DNA of 64,000 nt, from the NCBI RefSeq assembly GCF_029227915.1, contig NC_079878.1, positions 5,642,001-5,706,000 of the forward strand, in the 5' to 3' direction. Under the pieces are notes generated by a model. The model ran no database searches and was not told the DNA's origin. It saw only the letters and a program-made list of their open reading frames with translations. Both the position numbers and the translations under genes were made by a program. Positions 1 through 12,959 of the stretch are shown here, piece after piece. The DNA comes from Hydractinia symbiolongicarpus (taxonomy: Eukaryota > Cnidaria > Hydrozoa > Anthoathecata > Hydractiniidae). Position 1 is the stretch's first letter; every line of letters begins with the position of its first letter.

Positions 1-1857
1 CGTTATGTGATGCGCTCCTTCGTCGGGTTACTTCTCGAGCAAAAGAACTGTTTGTTATTAGAAGCTAATAGATTGGTACTAATTGAAAATTTTTGAGACA
101 ATAGACAAGATATACTTTCATTTATACAGTGTGATCATTTTTTTATTTTCTTATAAAGTTAATATGAGCCGATCAGCAATTTTTGCGTTAGAAGCTAATT
201 CATGTCGCTTTACGTAACTTCTGCGGGGAAGTGCAAGCCTATAGCGTAATAGATTTGTTCATGTTAGCATTATAAAAATTTTTTTGTAATCTTAAATTTT
301 GGACAGAAGGCTGGTGATAGAGGTGAATCTAAAAGTCTAAAAAGACCTCTTTGATGAGATTTTCAAACTCGCAGAATTTCTACAGTTTAGTTTATGAGCA
401 AAAGAATGTGTAAAAATGTGAGTTTGGAGATTTCTGTTTGTGTATTTATTTGCTTTGTTGTTTGTTTGTTTTTGTATTAGTTTGTTGTATATTTTTGTTA
501 TACATACTTAGCGTCCTAATATTACATAGTGTTGAAGCCATGCTTGCCTTTTTCTTTTCTTACCAAGTCTGAATAGACAGATTTTTCAGAAGTTTCTCGT
601 ATAAAAATACTTCAAGCATTGAAAAAAACAGTTTATGTTAACTTTAGTCTAGTTCGTGCCATGCTCCAGTAGATGCATAATCAAAAACAACATTCCACTT
701 AGGAATCTGGGTTTACCGGCCCCGCCCTTATACATCGCTAGATAGCGTTATAAAAACGTGCAGTCAAAAAACCTTGTTATGAATTGCTTGTTTTTCTGTG
801 GCGAAACTCAGCTATAAACGCAATGAAGAATTCTAACTCTGGTGACAATTAGGCCCTACCTCGACACGTCAATGTGAAACCACTAAGGTCGTGAGGTAGC
901 GATGTCTTTTGTTGTGAAATAGACAAGTGTAATGGTCACTAGTTTAATCATGTTTTGATATACTAGGAATTGGAGTATTGTTTTAAGCTAAAAAGACTGT
1001 GATTCCAAGCATTTGTGATGCTTGTGCACGTACGGACGAGTCTCCTGATGAAAACAAAACGTTTAATATTTCTTTGATTAGTTTGATGAAAACATCACAA
1101 CAACTATTAACAGGGAATAAAATAATCTATAATCGATTAGCTTTTAAATTTAATTTTGAACATACGAATTAAAATTTACAATGGATTTGATATCATATCA
1201 AAGTATCCCGTCTTCTCACCGGAGTGAATTCAAAGCGTATTGTTATTAACTTCTTTCAGGTAATTTCAGTCAATTAACATTTGATTTTCATGATATTCTT
1301 TTATTGCGGTCTTAAGTCGAGCACGTAGCCTCTACGAATACCCCTGTGGCTGATTTATGTTAGATAGATACATAAACATACAACATGGAAAGTCAAAGAA
1401 AGGGGGTTGAAATGCCGCCCTTCTTTCTCCCACACCCTCTCTCTAAGTCATGTTATCGTCACAGAACTTGTTACGTCATTAGGATGCAATAGGGACTAAA
1501 AATTAAGATGACATCATCCAGCTTGCGATGACGCCATCATATATTTCAGAACATAAAAACTAAAATCGTCGAAAATGTTCTTTAGAATAAAAAAAGGTTA
1601 TACAGTTAAACTAAGATAAAGCCTTTAACTTGTTCAGCGTCACATCAGAGACAAGTCTATGTTGAGATTTATTGAAGAAGAAAAAAATATATCTACATGA
1701 TTGCCACGAAGGGAAACATTTGGAATCTTGATTTCTAACGATTGCCAGGAAATGGCTTCCCCTGCTTTTTCAATCTGTTTTTCATCAGTTCTCAAAAAAA
1801 CTCACGAACAAAAAAGGGTGAATTTAACCCCTCCCAAATTTTTTGTAGTGTAGCCGC

Positions 1858-2074
1858 TTTAGGTGGATTTCCACTTAAAAGCAAAACTGATCGGAACGGA
1901 ACAAGAAAAATACTTAAATTTGATTGACTCTCTGTTAATTATTCTTTTTTACCCTTTTTTAAAAATGATTTCAACTTTCAGGATCAAAACGGAAAATTTT
2001 ATTAAACAAATAGATTCTAGATTGTAATCCGTTCCAATCTGTTCCAACTCGTTCTTCAGACGAAATCCACCTTT
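1858..2074. repeat. Short inverted-repeat (MITE-like) element
   Basis: The left end reads AGGTGGATTTC and the right end is its reverse complement (GAAATCCACCT). A second matching block, GGAACGGA-like, lies inside each arm, so the two ends can fold together. It codes for nothing. A clear target duplication is not visible, so the boundaries are approximate. Confidence 0.45.
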
Positions 2075-2463
2075 TTGCAGTTATTACTATGAATAAAACT
2101 AAAGTACTAAAAAAAAAATTTGGAGAAGTAAACATAAAAATTCAGTTTTAATATGTTTGTTTTGTCTATCTATAAGTCGATGCTATATTGTTTATTAGCT
2201 GTCTCTTCCAACTAATTGGCGATTAAAAGTATGATTTGATAAGAAAAAATGATAAAACATCAACCACACACAAATGACACTTGAATGATGATGACAGTTA
2301 TTCACCAAGTGTCGTTTTTAGAAAAAGGATTATCTGCTCGGATTTGTTCGCTATTTAGCATAAAATCTATTTGAACCAAATTCATTAATATTCCCTTTCG
2401 TATGGAGATCTATCTTTGTTAAACAGAGGATGCATTGTACAGAGGCATAGCAGAAGGGAGAAA

Positions 2464-2477
2464 GGGGGGGGGGGGGG
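2464..2477 (+). repeat. G homopolymer, 14 bases
   Basis: An uninterrupted run of 14 G in otherwise AT-rich DNA, just upstream of the sulfotransferase exons. It is a likely sequencing or assembly weak point. Confidence 0.8.
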
Positions 2478-2694
2478 TGTCACGAGAGTTAATATTTAGT
2501 ATTGTATGAGGCCCCATGCAGCTGACGCTCCAGAACATTGTCAGATTTTAACCCCTTGGATTGATTAAAAATACATCCTCTGCAAAACTCTCTCCCATAT
2601 TGTGTGACAATATCCATTACAACTCTCATAATAAAAAACCTATTTTTAGTACTAACTTTTGCTGCCATGGTTAAGTTCTTATTTTGTATTGCAG

Positions 2695-4087
2695 GACGCA
2701 CAGATACCAAATACAACAAGATGTTATTCTGCGAAAATTTCTTCCAGCGGATTTTTTGGAAAACGCAATGTCATATCAACCAACGGAAACAGACACAACT
2801 ATTGTCGGCTATCCGAGATCTGGTACCACGTGGGTGGCTTACATACTTTATCTGCTTAAGAATGAAGGGGAAGCAATCACTTTCACTGAAAGGTATGCCT
2901 TCATATATTTTATTACATAAAATCTGACCACGGAGGTATCTTGATGATCTGCCGCCGCTGCTCGATATGTGAAATCCCAGATAAGTGAAGCATTGCTAAG
3001 TGAAACCCTTTTTTCGGTCCCTTGAAAGTTTCACTTATTGAGCAGCAACTGTATGCGCAATTTTACAACAACATTGCCATATGAATAAAGGCAAAATCTT
3101 TGCATTGTGGACTATTTAAGTGATTTACCTGCAAATTGAAATGTATCTATTATCGTTTTCTTTACTAAGAAAGTTCTCATAGCAACTTTTAGTCAAGTAA
3201 AGTTCAAATGTGAAGTAAAAATTAAAATGAAGAAAATAATTATTAGATTTTCTCGTACTGCATCGAGTAATACCTAAAATCAACAAATCAGATTTAAATA
3301 TGGATTTTAATAGTGAAATGATTTAAGCAAATCTCAATGAGAGATTAAGAGAATTGTTGTCACAGATACATTTTGTTGTTGTAGGTTATGGGAAGATATC
3401 CCAGAAATTGGAATAGGACGCCATGTGGAACACAAATTCGGAAAATATTTTGTGCAGCTAGCAGAAATGGCGTCTCATCCTCGTATCCTGCGTTCACATT
3501 TGCCATACGAGAAAACACCAATCCATCCAAGATCGAAATGCATCTATATTTCCCGAAATCCTTTTGACACAGCAGTTTCGTTATTTGAAGAAATACGAAC
3601 AACAAATGAATTCTCTGGTGCATTTAACGACTTCTTCACGTATTTTCTGCATGGTCAAACAGACTATAATGATTATTTTCAGCATCATAAAGGCTGGCTT
3701 CAAAGGAAAACAAACCAGTATGATTTATGGATAACTTACGAAGACCTGGTCACATATCCTCGAACAGTTATAAAGCAAATTGGTGATTACCTAGGAGGAG
3801 TTTATCAACGCAGTGCGAACGATGAATTTACTATGAGCAAAATCATCAAAGAAAGTTCATTTTCTTGTATGAAAGCGAAAGAAAATATTATGGTGCAGTC
3901 CAATCCGAATCGGATTAACGGGTATTCATTCTTTCGTAGAGGATGTATCGGCGATTATAGAGTGTATTTTTCGAAAGAACAAATCACAAGATTAAAGGAG
4001 AAGTTTAACAGAGAATTTAATGACACTTCCTTAGTGAAAGCATGGAGAGGTTATAAATTACCAATTAGCAATGACGACCGCAGATGA
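2695..4087 (+). CDS. Cytosolic-type sulfotransferase (PAPS-dependent), 5' exon not identified
   Basis: Two exons are clear: 2695-2892 and 3385-4087 (stop TGA), together 299 codons in one frame. The first begins at an acceptor (tattgcag) with one base completing a codon, so an upstream exon is missing from this call. Family motifs are in the right order: the 5'-phosphosulfate loop YPRSGTTW in exon one; RSHLP, holding the expected catalytic His; the 3'-phosphate site YISRNPFDTAVSLF; and a C-terminal RRGCIGDYRVYF, matching the RKGxxGDW signature with Tyr for Trp. Such enzymes move sulfate from PAPS to hydroxyl or amine groups of small molecules in the cytosol; the acceptor cannot be read from sequence. 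There is no signal peptide or membrane anchor in the visible part. The intron has standard GT-AG ends. Confidence 0.92.
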
Positions 4088-4199
4088 CTCGTAGATCAAA
4101 ATATCGATAGTATTCAGATCAACATATCGATAGTATTAGACCAAGCTAATAGTGATAAAGACAATATTATATCACTATGTTCACATGGAAAGAACTGGA

Positions 4200-4205
4200 A
4201 ATAAA
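4200..4205 (+). promoter_or_regulatory. Candidate poly(A) signal of the sulfotransferase
   Basis: AATAAA about 110 bases after the sulfotransferase stop codon on the same strand; the first such hexamer downstream. Confidence 0.5.
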
Positions 4206-5275
4206 AAATTTGATGCTTGATGCTTTTTTGTTGCTCTAGAGTTATGCTGACAACGGAAAAAACGTAAAAGAACAATAAGGAGCATTTGCTTTTACAATAG
4301 TTATATGGTATATGTGACGGTAACGAGACAATGCATGCACTTTGCTTGAAAAAAGTTTGGAAGATTTTTAGACTGGTATACTAATTTTACGAACTCGTTG
4401 CCCCAAAATGTCTTTTTTTACAACCACAATTCCAAAATTTATTCTAGAATAAAGAGACTTATTTTACGCAAACCACTTGTCACATGTCAGGAAGCAAAAA
4501 AAGGGACTTAGGAACGAGATTGCCAAGCTCTGTTTTTTTATGGTCGTCTCAACCTTTACGGAAAATAAATGTTTTATAAAAAAAAGTAGGAATTTAGACA
4601 AAAAATAAAATATATTGTTAACGCAGTTTTCTTTACTATCATGTAAAACTGAAATACCTTCGCCGTCTTTGTATCACAATAATTAGAAGCAGTGTGATAA
4701 AAAAAAACCTATATCACTTTCTGTAATAAAATTTATATAAATCATGTCCATTATACATCTATTTCTTGCAATGACGGTCTCTTTTATATATTTGAAAGCT
4801 GAATATACACATAGCAATATTGAGACGATTCAAAGCTTTAGCATATCTCTATGCGAGTAAACATAAATAAATTAATTATTTATATTATTCTATCTGTTTT
4901 AAAAAAATATCAAATATATTAAACCCAAAATTTCTTTCAAAATTTACACGATCAAAAAATGTGAAATCACATAAAGGTCTCAAACTTTAGTATTATTATA
5001 TTCGTTATGTAACTCGTACAAGCATGAAAATAAATGCTTAGCTTTGGATTTTGCTTTGCAATAGGTCCAAAAATTAAACTTTCCCCAAAAAGATGAGTCA
5101 AGAAGTTACCTTTTTTCTCTTATTTTAAGAGAGAATACAGCTATAAAAAAATTTGGTTCCTTAATTATACATAATCTATTTCTGAAAATTCAAAAAATAG
5201 GTAAAAAATTATTCAAATCACAAAATTTATAAATATAAAAAAATATATTAAAAAAAAATAAAAAAAGTGCATTTA
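4206..5275. other. Convergent intergenic region
   Basis: Very AT-rich DNA between the 3' ends of the sulfotransferase (+) and the CFAP107 homologue (-). No open frame or repeat of note is seen. An AATAAA on the minus strand (5277-5272) overlaps the CFAP107 stop codon. Confidence 0.6.
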
Positions 5276-8200
5276 TTACTCCGAACAAATCGGTGGAAAT
5301 TCTGGTGCAATGTTTACATGGAAATTTCTGAGTGGTAAATCTTTGTTAATTTTATGCGAGTGAAAATGACTCGATAAAGGTTTCATAGCAGCATAATGCT
5401 GAAACACCATTGCTGATTTAGGATGCTCGTTAAAAGATTGTTTATATGTTGAAGTAAAGTCGCTTAAGCATTCTTGTTCTTCTTCTCGCCGCCATTTTTC
5501 TTTCATTTTCTCATGTAGACCAAACAACGTCGGCCGACCTGTAATACAAACATACAAATCTTTTTATTTCCAAAAGTAGGTCAGGAAGCTATTTTATTGT
5601 GATCAAAATGATTCCAGACAAATTATTTAGGAAAATGTTAAATCTCGCAGAATTAATTTTCGCGGATGGGCATTTTCAATCTATTTCACGAAAGAAATTT
5701 TGCGAATCAGGAACTTCCGCTAAATTTTAAGGGTATTTATTTTCGCGAATTAGGGCGAAATTCGCGAAAATCTATTCACGCAAATATTTCTTTTCTTAAG
5801 ATACATTATCCTTATAAATGTCAAAATAATCAGTCTGGATCCAAGACACACGTCTGTAATGAGTAGAAATGTGTTTGTACTTATAGCAACAAGAATGCAA
5901 CAAAAACCTTGTAAGGGTTGATCTGTTTTCTCTGGCACCCACGACATTGCTTTACCGTCCCACTTTCTCAATTTTGGTAAAGTAGATTCACGTAATTCTC
6001 TTTGGTTCATATGTTGATCATACCATGATATTAGATTGTTTGAATAATAATTATTTGCATTGTGATGTGAAAAGATAAACTTTTTGGCTAAACCCTAAAA
6101 CAAAAGCGATCTAGTGTGGTTTAATATAGAACAATTCATATAAAAAAGCATGATTCCTCGCACGGAAACAGTAACCACAAAACAGCAAATAGAAAACTGC
6201 AGCATGCGCAAGTTTTAAATATAGAAAAAATAAAACGCATAGATATTGTTTTTTGACGCACTCAACAAACAGAAGTCTCTTTACCTCATTTCGCATTGAC
6301 GCTTCTCTTCTTGTTTTCATATCTGGTATATAATTTCCATACTTTGAAAAATCAATTCTGTGTGTGCTATTCCCAAATGGATGATTGCCTCTTTGAAACT
6401 AGACAGAATTAGGTTAAAGAAATAAAAATTAACGATGGAGTGGTCAACAAGGTCAAGGACATGTTCAAAAAACATAGGATGTGAACATTTAAAAAAATGC
6501 CAAATTCGATCTTTCAGCTATAACTTAAAAATTATTTACTTGATTTCCTAAAACTTTGTATAAAAAATGATAATCATGTAACAAATCTGATGTACTATTT
6601 TTTTCTTCCAAAATCTAAGCTACGCAAGAAATTGACAAAAAAGTAATTTTGTTTCTTAGATATCTCTTTTGTTTTTTTTGAGATGATTTGTAGCACTATA
6701 ACATCCAAAACTGCTCACTTTGATCCTATTCGAAGCTAAAAATAGCATCAGACAAGAAAAGTAATACTATTCCTGCAAAGATATGTGATAACAAAGTAAC
6801 AAGGGCAATATTATGAGTGTGTTACTTTTTGGACTCAAATTATGTAGTTATAATCTAATAATTACTCGTAATTTATGGGAAAACTACATTGTAATAATTA
6901 TTTTATGTGAATTTTATTCAAATTAGGGATAAAAACGTAACATGCAGGGTAAATTTTTTTTGGATTTTTAATAAACTAATTTTTGTCATTGAAGGTAAAA
7001 ACATATTTTAATTCTATCACTTGAGCTGTCAATTTTTTTTTTTAAATCAGAGGAAAACTAGAAGATTGTATTGGGATAAACGAGTAACACTACTAATGCA
7101 TAAGAAATATATATTAATAATTTCATAAGCATATCTCATATAAGGATACACATAGAACATTTTTTATAGATATATAAGTAGACTTTTATCACACAAGTTT
7201 GCAAATGATAAAGGCCATAAACACCCAGGATTGTCTTTTAGGTTCAGCAACTTAGTAAGAAAGATTTTTCCTAAGTTTTTTTCTGTATCAATATACAGAT
7301 AAATAAGTAGCGTGAATGCAATCAAGGTTACATTTTTATCAAGTACACATAATGTTACAGGTTTATCACAAATATTTATTCTTAGAAACCTTATTTAAAG
7401 CTTACCCAGGTAATTTCTTAAAAGGATGATTTTCTAGAACCATTTCTTCATTAAATTATTGATCAATAAAGTAACATATATTTAACGTAGGGTATAGAAC
7501 AATTGCTTTATTTTAGTTACATATTTATCACTTTTTGGTGTTTAAAACTGAATAATTTTTATTCCATGTTGTAGCACTCAACATGGGCAAGTGAATGTTA
7601 CCATAGCCCCGGGTTAACCCAAGCCATGTGAGGGAAATTGGGAAGATGGCACACTGTGTGGGCCATTGGATGTTGCCGGGAGTTGTCTAGTAGAGCGCGG
7701 GCCCTAATTGGGTCTGCGTCGCTCAAAATGAGCATTAAATACTCTAGGACTCTCCATCTAAGCCATGGCCCCTCCTGGAAATAATAGACAGGGTATATCC
7801 CTCGATATTTGTGAGGCTAGCCATGTAAAATATGCACATCTATCTATCATCAGCATAATGTTGAAACTTTTGTTATTTATTGATTTACGTTTAAGATGAA
7901 AAAATAAACAATCGCAATCTTAAGATAAAAACCTAATATTTTATGTTTTCTGTTACAGATTTAACATTTTGCTTGCTTCATAAAAAATAACTGAGAAATT
8001 GTGATCGTATTTATCAAAACTATGCCTGTACCAAGTTTTAAGTCATAAAATAAATTTTCAATTATTTATAAAGCTTTTTATCATTTTTAAAAAAATACAC
8101 TTGTTACTTTTTTACTACTTCTCTTGTTTGAGTTTGTACAGCTACATCTCATAGTGTACACAAACTACAAGGATGGAAACTTCACTGTTACAAAATTTTG

Positions 8201-9796
8201 TTATTCTATTTTTCAAATATGTATACAAAATTTTTATAGGAAATACCAAATCAGCTACAGAGATAAAAATATAACACTGTATACCAATGTTCAAAATTAG
8301 CCAAAATCCTGCCTATGTTTTTTGAACATGTCCTCAACACAAAATCAAGTGGTATATACATAAAATAGACAGGCATGACACATGAAACTGACTTTTCATT
8401 TGGTTGCACCATTTTTTACGTTTTTAAAGAATTACATTATGATATACTTCGTAGTATCTCATCTCACAAGCATAAAGCAGTCACCAACAATTAATTTCAT
8501 CCCAAATCCTGAGGTAAATTTTGTTTGTCTTAGCAGTTTTTTGCCTGGGCACTTTTTTCCATTGGTTAAATTTGATTCTGAAACAATAACAGGCTTTTAA
8601 AACAATTAAACAAAACACTGAAAATCAGCAAATAATATTTTATTTCATTAAACATTTCAACACATCATAGCCCAGATGCTTTGTTCTTATGTTTAGGGTT
8701 CACAAGTTTAAACGTCCCCCAACTTTCTTGCTCAGTCAAGTAAAAAAAAACACACACATGGATATATTGTGGAATTAGATCAAAATGTCCACTCAAAAGT
8801 TGACCTCAATTTTTATGATATTCCTGACATTTTCCTGACAATTTTCATTTAAAAAATCTAACATTTTCAAATTTTTCTCCCAACTTTTCGTCGTAATAGC
8901 TGATGAACTGGCTGAATGTTCAAGGAAGAAGAAAAAACGCAATAGACAATCCTGACAGAGTGGACACCCTGTAGTTAAGACATGCGATTAACTGCATGGC
9001 ATTATTTTTGGTCCTGATAAAGCCTTCGTTTGACTGGCATTAAAATGCTAGAACATGACTCAGTAAAAGTATTTGTCAATCACCCAACGAGGGTACCAAC
9101 TCGCCTATATATTACAACTCCAATTATTGCTAAACTTGCTCAACTTATTCCAATTTTGTCCAACTTATTCCTGATAACCGAAACAGTGCTTTTATATTTG
9201 CTGACTCAGTCACAAAAAAGATACAAAACTTCATACTAATAAATTGTCATTTGGCTTGCTTGACAAATTGATAGAAGAAGTAGAAAATGAATGAGATTAA
9301 TTGATGCCGTTTTAAAGTTTTATGCAGTTTTAAAGCAAGTAGTTAGCACCCTCATAGCTGCCGCAGAAATTCCAATTTGTGTGGGCAATTTTTGATGAGG
9401 ATCTCTTTGCTAAATTTCCAGGTCTGTGTGTATGGCTTCCCCAACAATCACTTATCTTATTTATATTATCAAGGTAATCACCATGTTGAAGCTTAGCCAG
9501 CTCTATTTATACACACCGTGGACAAAAAACCTAAATCTGCCTAACTGACTATTTTATGTTCTAGTCATTTATCGCTACTTTCAAACCCCTTGCCCCAAAT
9601 TTCGAAATTATATTAATTTTAAGACTGTCGTCGGATGCTTGAAATTTTGAAAGAAATTAATACTTGATCTTCCAGTTTATTTAGCAAAGATAAAGCTTAC
9701 TCGGCGTCTTTCTTCATTCCAGTTACCAATCAAGACTTTGTTGTTAAATCGTTGCTCAATTCTCCATCCAGGAACTTGTAGGTTGTCACCTTCCAT
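5276..9796 (-). CDS. CFAP107: CFAP107 homologue (C1orf158 family), ciliary doublet-microtubule inner protein
   Basis: Four coding exons on the minus strand: 9796-9701, 6398-6285, 6094-5908 and 5538-5276. They join without a frameshift into 219 codons plus stop, slightly longer than the vertebrate protein as I remember it. The start is the ATG at 9796, which gives a protein beginning MEGDNLQVPGWRIEQ. Recognition rests on three blocks in family order: WRIEQ..NNKVLIGNWNEER near the N-terminus; LPKLRKWDGKAMSWVPEK in the middle; and LFGLHEKMKEKW near the start of the last exon. The family lines the inside of axonemal doublet microtubules in motile cilia. The protein is basic and soluble, with no membrane segment or signal peptide. 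Intron 1 is 3.3 kb, far longer than the other two. All splice ends are GT-AG. Promoter not identified. Confidence 0.88.
6399..9700 (-). other. Intron 1 of the CFAP107 homologue
   Basis: A 3.3-kb AT-rich intron. It contains a GC-richer dispersed repeat around 7570-7845 and otherwise no coding signal. The frames at 8382-8600 and 9030-9239 show no family resemblance and are taken as chance. Confidence 0.7.
7751..7845. repeat. Dispersed repeat, copy 1
   Basis: Shares about 95 bases with 35322-35422, including the block GATATTTGTGAGGCTAGCC followed by TGTAAAATATGCACATC. The GC-rich segment just before it (from about 7570) probably belongs to the same, longer element. It may be the 3' part of a SINE or LINE; family unknown. 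Confidence 0.65.
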
Positions 9797-10075
9797 TTTT
9801 CCCCTTGTGCAACACCAGGGGTGACACGTGAATGAATGAGAGTTTGTTTTCCTTTGTAAACAACTGAACTGATACACTTTTAAACATGCCGTTCGTAGTC
9901 ATAGCTACTGTTGAAGCAGGATGTTTTTACGGCATCGATTTTTTTATCCACCCAGCGGGAGCGCTCACCCAAAATTTTACTTGTGCAACTTCCTTGTATG
10001 ATCGCGGGGGGAATGAAATTGAGATTCTGTCAGTAAAATTGAAGTAGGATCTAATATTAAATATTCCAACCCTCT

Positions 10076-11004
10076 GTGCTATATGAATACAGGCCCGAAA
10101 GAGCAAATGACAACAGTATAATTCTGACAAAGAATAAGGCAGATAATTTAGGTCTAAAATTTAATATAGGAAATAAAACTATTGAAAGTGAAAATAATGT
10201 GAAATTACTAGGTGTGACTATAGACAATAAATTAAATTTTGACAAACACGTTAGTGATTTGTGTCGCAAAGCATCAGCCCAACTAAATGCCTTATTTCGA
10301 TTTAGAAGTTTCTTATCCTTTCAAGCAAAATATATTTTAGTTCAAAGTTTTATCTACGCAAATTTCAATTATTGTTCCCTTATATGGCATTTTTCTTCTT
10401 CTAAATCTTTATCTAAAGTCGAAATGATACAAAAACGAGCATTAAGATTTCTGTATAATGATACGGTAAGTACATACGAAAATTTACTTAAAAATTCCAG
10501 CAAGAGTCACATGAATGTAAATCGCTTACGGTCATTGTGTATAGAAATCTCTAAAACTATAAATAACAGCAGCCCTCTTTTTATGAAAGATATATTTTGT
10601 TTAAATGATAACGGTAGGACAGTCAGAGAACAAAATACAAATAATTTGGTAGTCTCAAGGAAAAGGACCGCGACTTTTGGAACTAATAGCTTATCAGCCC
10701 TGGGACCAAAGATTTGGAATAACCTACCATCACATTTGAAACGATGTGACAACCTTAAAGTTTTTAAAAGCATGATTAAAATGTGGGACGGATCTAAATG
10801 TAACTGTGATGAATGTAAGGTCCCTTTATAGAACTTTGTTGTTATTATTGTTTATATATATAAAAAAAATGATTTTATTTAATTGTAAACATAAAAAAAA
10901 TTTAGTCGATTTAGATTAGTTTTCTTAATTACTTTTTTTTTGGAAACTATTGTAAATATGTGAATAATCGACTTTAAATAAATTGAAAAGAAAAAAAAAA
11001 AAAC
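10076..11004 (+). mobile_element. 5'-truncated non-LTR retrotransposon with poly(A) tail
   Basis: An open frame of up to 251 codons (stop about 10831) matches the C-terminal part of LINE polyproteins, downstream of the reverse transcriptase palm. NVKLLGVTIDNKLNFDKHV, FIYANFNYCSLIWHF and QKRALRFLYND are typical of Jockey/CR1-like elements. The palm with its YADD box is absent, so this is a dead 5'-truncated insertion. It is followed by a short 3' UTR, AATAAA and an A-run at 10992-11004. The frame has no internal stop, suggesting a fairly recent insertion. The 5' junction is uncertain, and I found no convincing target duplication. Confidence 0.82.
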
Positions 11005-11026
11005 AGTATTTAGTACTACTATGCAC

Positions 11027-11098
11027 CATTCTTGTCCCCAGAGCTCTTCAAGAATCAACTATTTCGAGGTTTATCTCAAGCTCTAGAGACGAGAATTA
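11027..11098. repeat. Small palindromic repeat, copy 1
   Basis: Begins CATTCTTGTCCCCAGAG and ends with a near reverse complement, CTCTAGAGACGAGAAT. A related sequence with the same ends lies at 31407-31497. It is probably a tiny foldback or MITE family member. Confidence 0.5.
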
Positions 11099-11579
11099 GA
11101 TTATCTGGCTAAATTGATCAACACAATTTATGTGGGAATTGTACTGGTTGATCATTCCTGGTTTCATTCCCGGATCATTTCTGGGTTGGTTGTTCCTCCG
11201 TTTCTTATGCTGCTGGGCTTCCCAAACTCGTTGCTCATCAACCTCACCCCTCCAGGATATTTTTCCTTTTTAATAAATCTATTCATTGTTGGCCACTCTG
11301 TAATAAGAGCTTAGGCGCCACAAGACCCAGGGGAAAAAGCTGGTTGTTTATAAATGCTTAAAGTGGAAACTTATTTGTCTTTACCCAACCTCCCTGTGGA
11401 GCTATCCACTCAGAACCTGTGACGTAGAATACAACAAGTGAGTAAAAATTTCTCACATAACTCATATTACGCATGCGCAAGTAGATTGAGTAGAGAGGGG
11501 AAGTGCCAAGTCAAATTACGATCATTGTTTTCTGGTTGTTATTATTTCAACAAAAATTGAACCAACCTCTTCAGGATGC

Positions 11580-12110
11580 TATCATGCAGGAAATCATGCC
11601 AGACATCGAAATTAGCGTTAAGGTAATCTACAGTTTCAGCTGCAACACACTGTGACTCCAAATTGGAGCGCTGAAGGGTCAACCAAGTGTTGCTGACATC
11701 AAAGCAATTATAGAGCAAGCGTATTGATCTGGAGGATACTGAATTCTGGATTCAATAAGAACTAACGAGACTCCCGGATCTTACAAAGGGAAAAGAGTGT
11801 TTAAGAATGTGTAGATTAAGATCATAAGCCCAAGAGAGCCACTGCTGGCATTTTGAGCATTATTGGGCTAGTGAGAAAGAGACGTTTGTTGTATCTACAG
11901 CTTTGCCAAGGGAGAAAAAAGAACCGACAATTCATGTTTGTGGCGATGTCTTGCCGTATAGTATGGATTGTATAGTATGGACCAAATTACAGCAAGACGA
12001 TGTACATTGCACGAAGCTAGTAAATATGGAAGGAATCGCGAAGCACTTCAAGATCAACATTAGAGTGTATGATGAACCAGAGACAAACAGTGAAAAAGTG
12101 CCGTGAAGGC
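11580..12110 (+). pseudogene. Decayed fragment resembling the N-terminal part of a protein-primed DNA polymerase
   Basis: Frames on the plus strand are broken by stops. The longest open piece (11903-12106) has MEGIAKHFKINIRVYDEP, which resembles the segment before the polymerase core in Maverick/Polinton-type family B polymerases of animal genomes, where a peptidase- or exonuclease-like region carries similar INVY/IRVY strings. The preceding frame (around 11610-11720) has KVIYSFSCN before being lost to stops. This is a resemblance from memory with no supporting search; an unrelated decayed gene is possible. Confidence 0.35.
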
Positions 12111-12959
12111 TAGTCCGTGGTAGGGGGATAATCTCTCACAGAAAAGCTTAAGATTCTGTTCAAAGAGAAGTCTATAAAGAAGAGAAGTCTATATAGTCAC
12201 AGCTATGGTGATGATTATGTTCACTATCGTGCTTGCTGTCGCTAGTGGCGGCGATATTGCAGCATGAGGTGGTGGAGGCGATAAAAGTAAACTATCTAAA
12301 AAACATTATTATGCATATATTTATACGGAAGTTTCATATCATGCATAATGTTTACAAGAAATATGCTCAACTCATTTTGCACATATTTTCTCGAAGGTGT
12401 GAAGGATATAACACCCCTGAAAAAGCTTTTTCCAGAAAAAAGGGCTGTTCCAAATATTTTCATGGAATATAAAATATGTCATTCGAAAGATAATTTTTTT
12501 TTCTATATGTCATGAATTTTTTGCAAAAAACCTAAAAAAAAATTTTTTTTCCTTTACAGTAACCTTAAAGTTGCTGCAAATGTGGTAGGGTTTGTGGCAC
12601 GCCATCTGCATATTGCTTTTACTGGTTTTGTAACTATTGTTGTCGGGTACATATGTAAGACAAAAAAAGTCAGAAAAATATGCTTTCTTGTGAGGAATAC
12701 CGCAAACAGATTTGTATGAAGATTTATTGGATATATCGGTAAGCTTTTGACAAGTTTTCTATAACTCGCATGCGCTAAGTGTTGCAGTAGTGCAGTCTTT
12801 TGGCTACTTCCTCAAGTGATGGGAATTCACCATTTGTTATACCTTATGTGTTCTTTGTAATCTATATATGACACCCTTTACAGTAATTTTCCCTGCTCAT
12901 ACTTTCGACAAACTGATCCGCGATGTGCTTTCGAAGCGTTGTAATATTACAGCAGAGAT

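Larger units (their letters stand above)
1..2694. other. Region upstream of sulfotransferase, no gene seen
   Basis: AT-rich sequence with no long open frame and no recognisable protein similarity on either strand. It holds an inverted-repeat element at 1858-2074 and a G homopolymer at 2464-2477. Because the first visible sulfotransferase exon starts at a splice acceptor, the promoter and at least one short 5' exon of that gene probably lie here, but I could not place them. Confidence 0.5.

Noticed and set aside
1040-1080. A CTGATGA box after GGACGAGTC, suggesting a hammerhead ribozyme
   Set aside because: No stem II and GAAA core follow the CTGATGA, and the reverse strand has no matching core either.
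1742-1927. 61-codon plus frame upstream of the sulfotransferase as its first exon
   Set aside because: It overlaps the inverted-repeat element, has no donor in a fitting phase and no sulfotransferase-like sequence.
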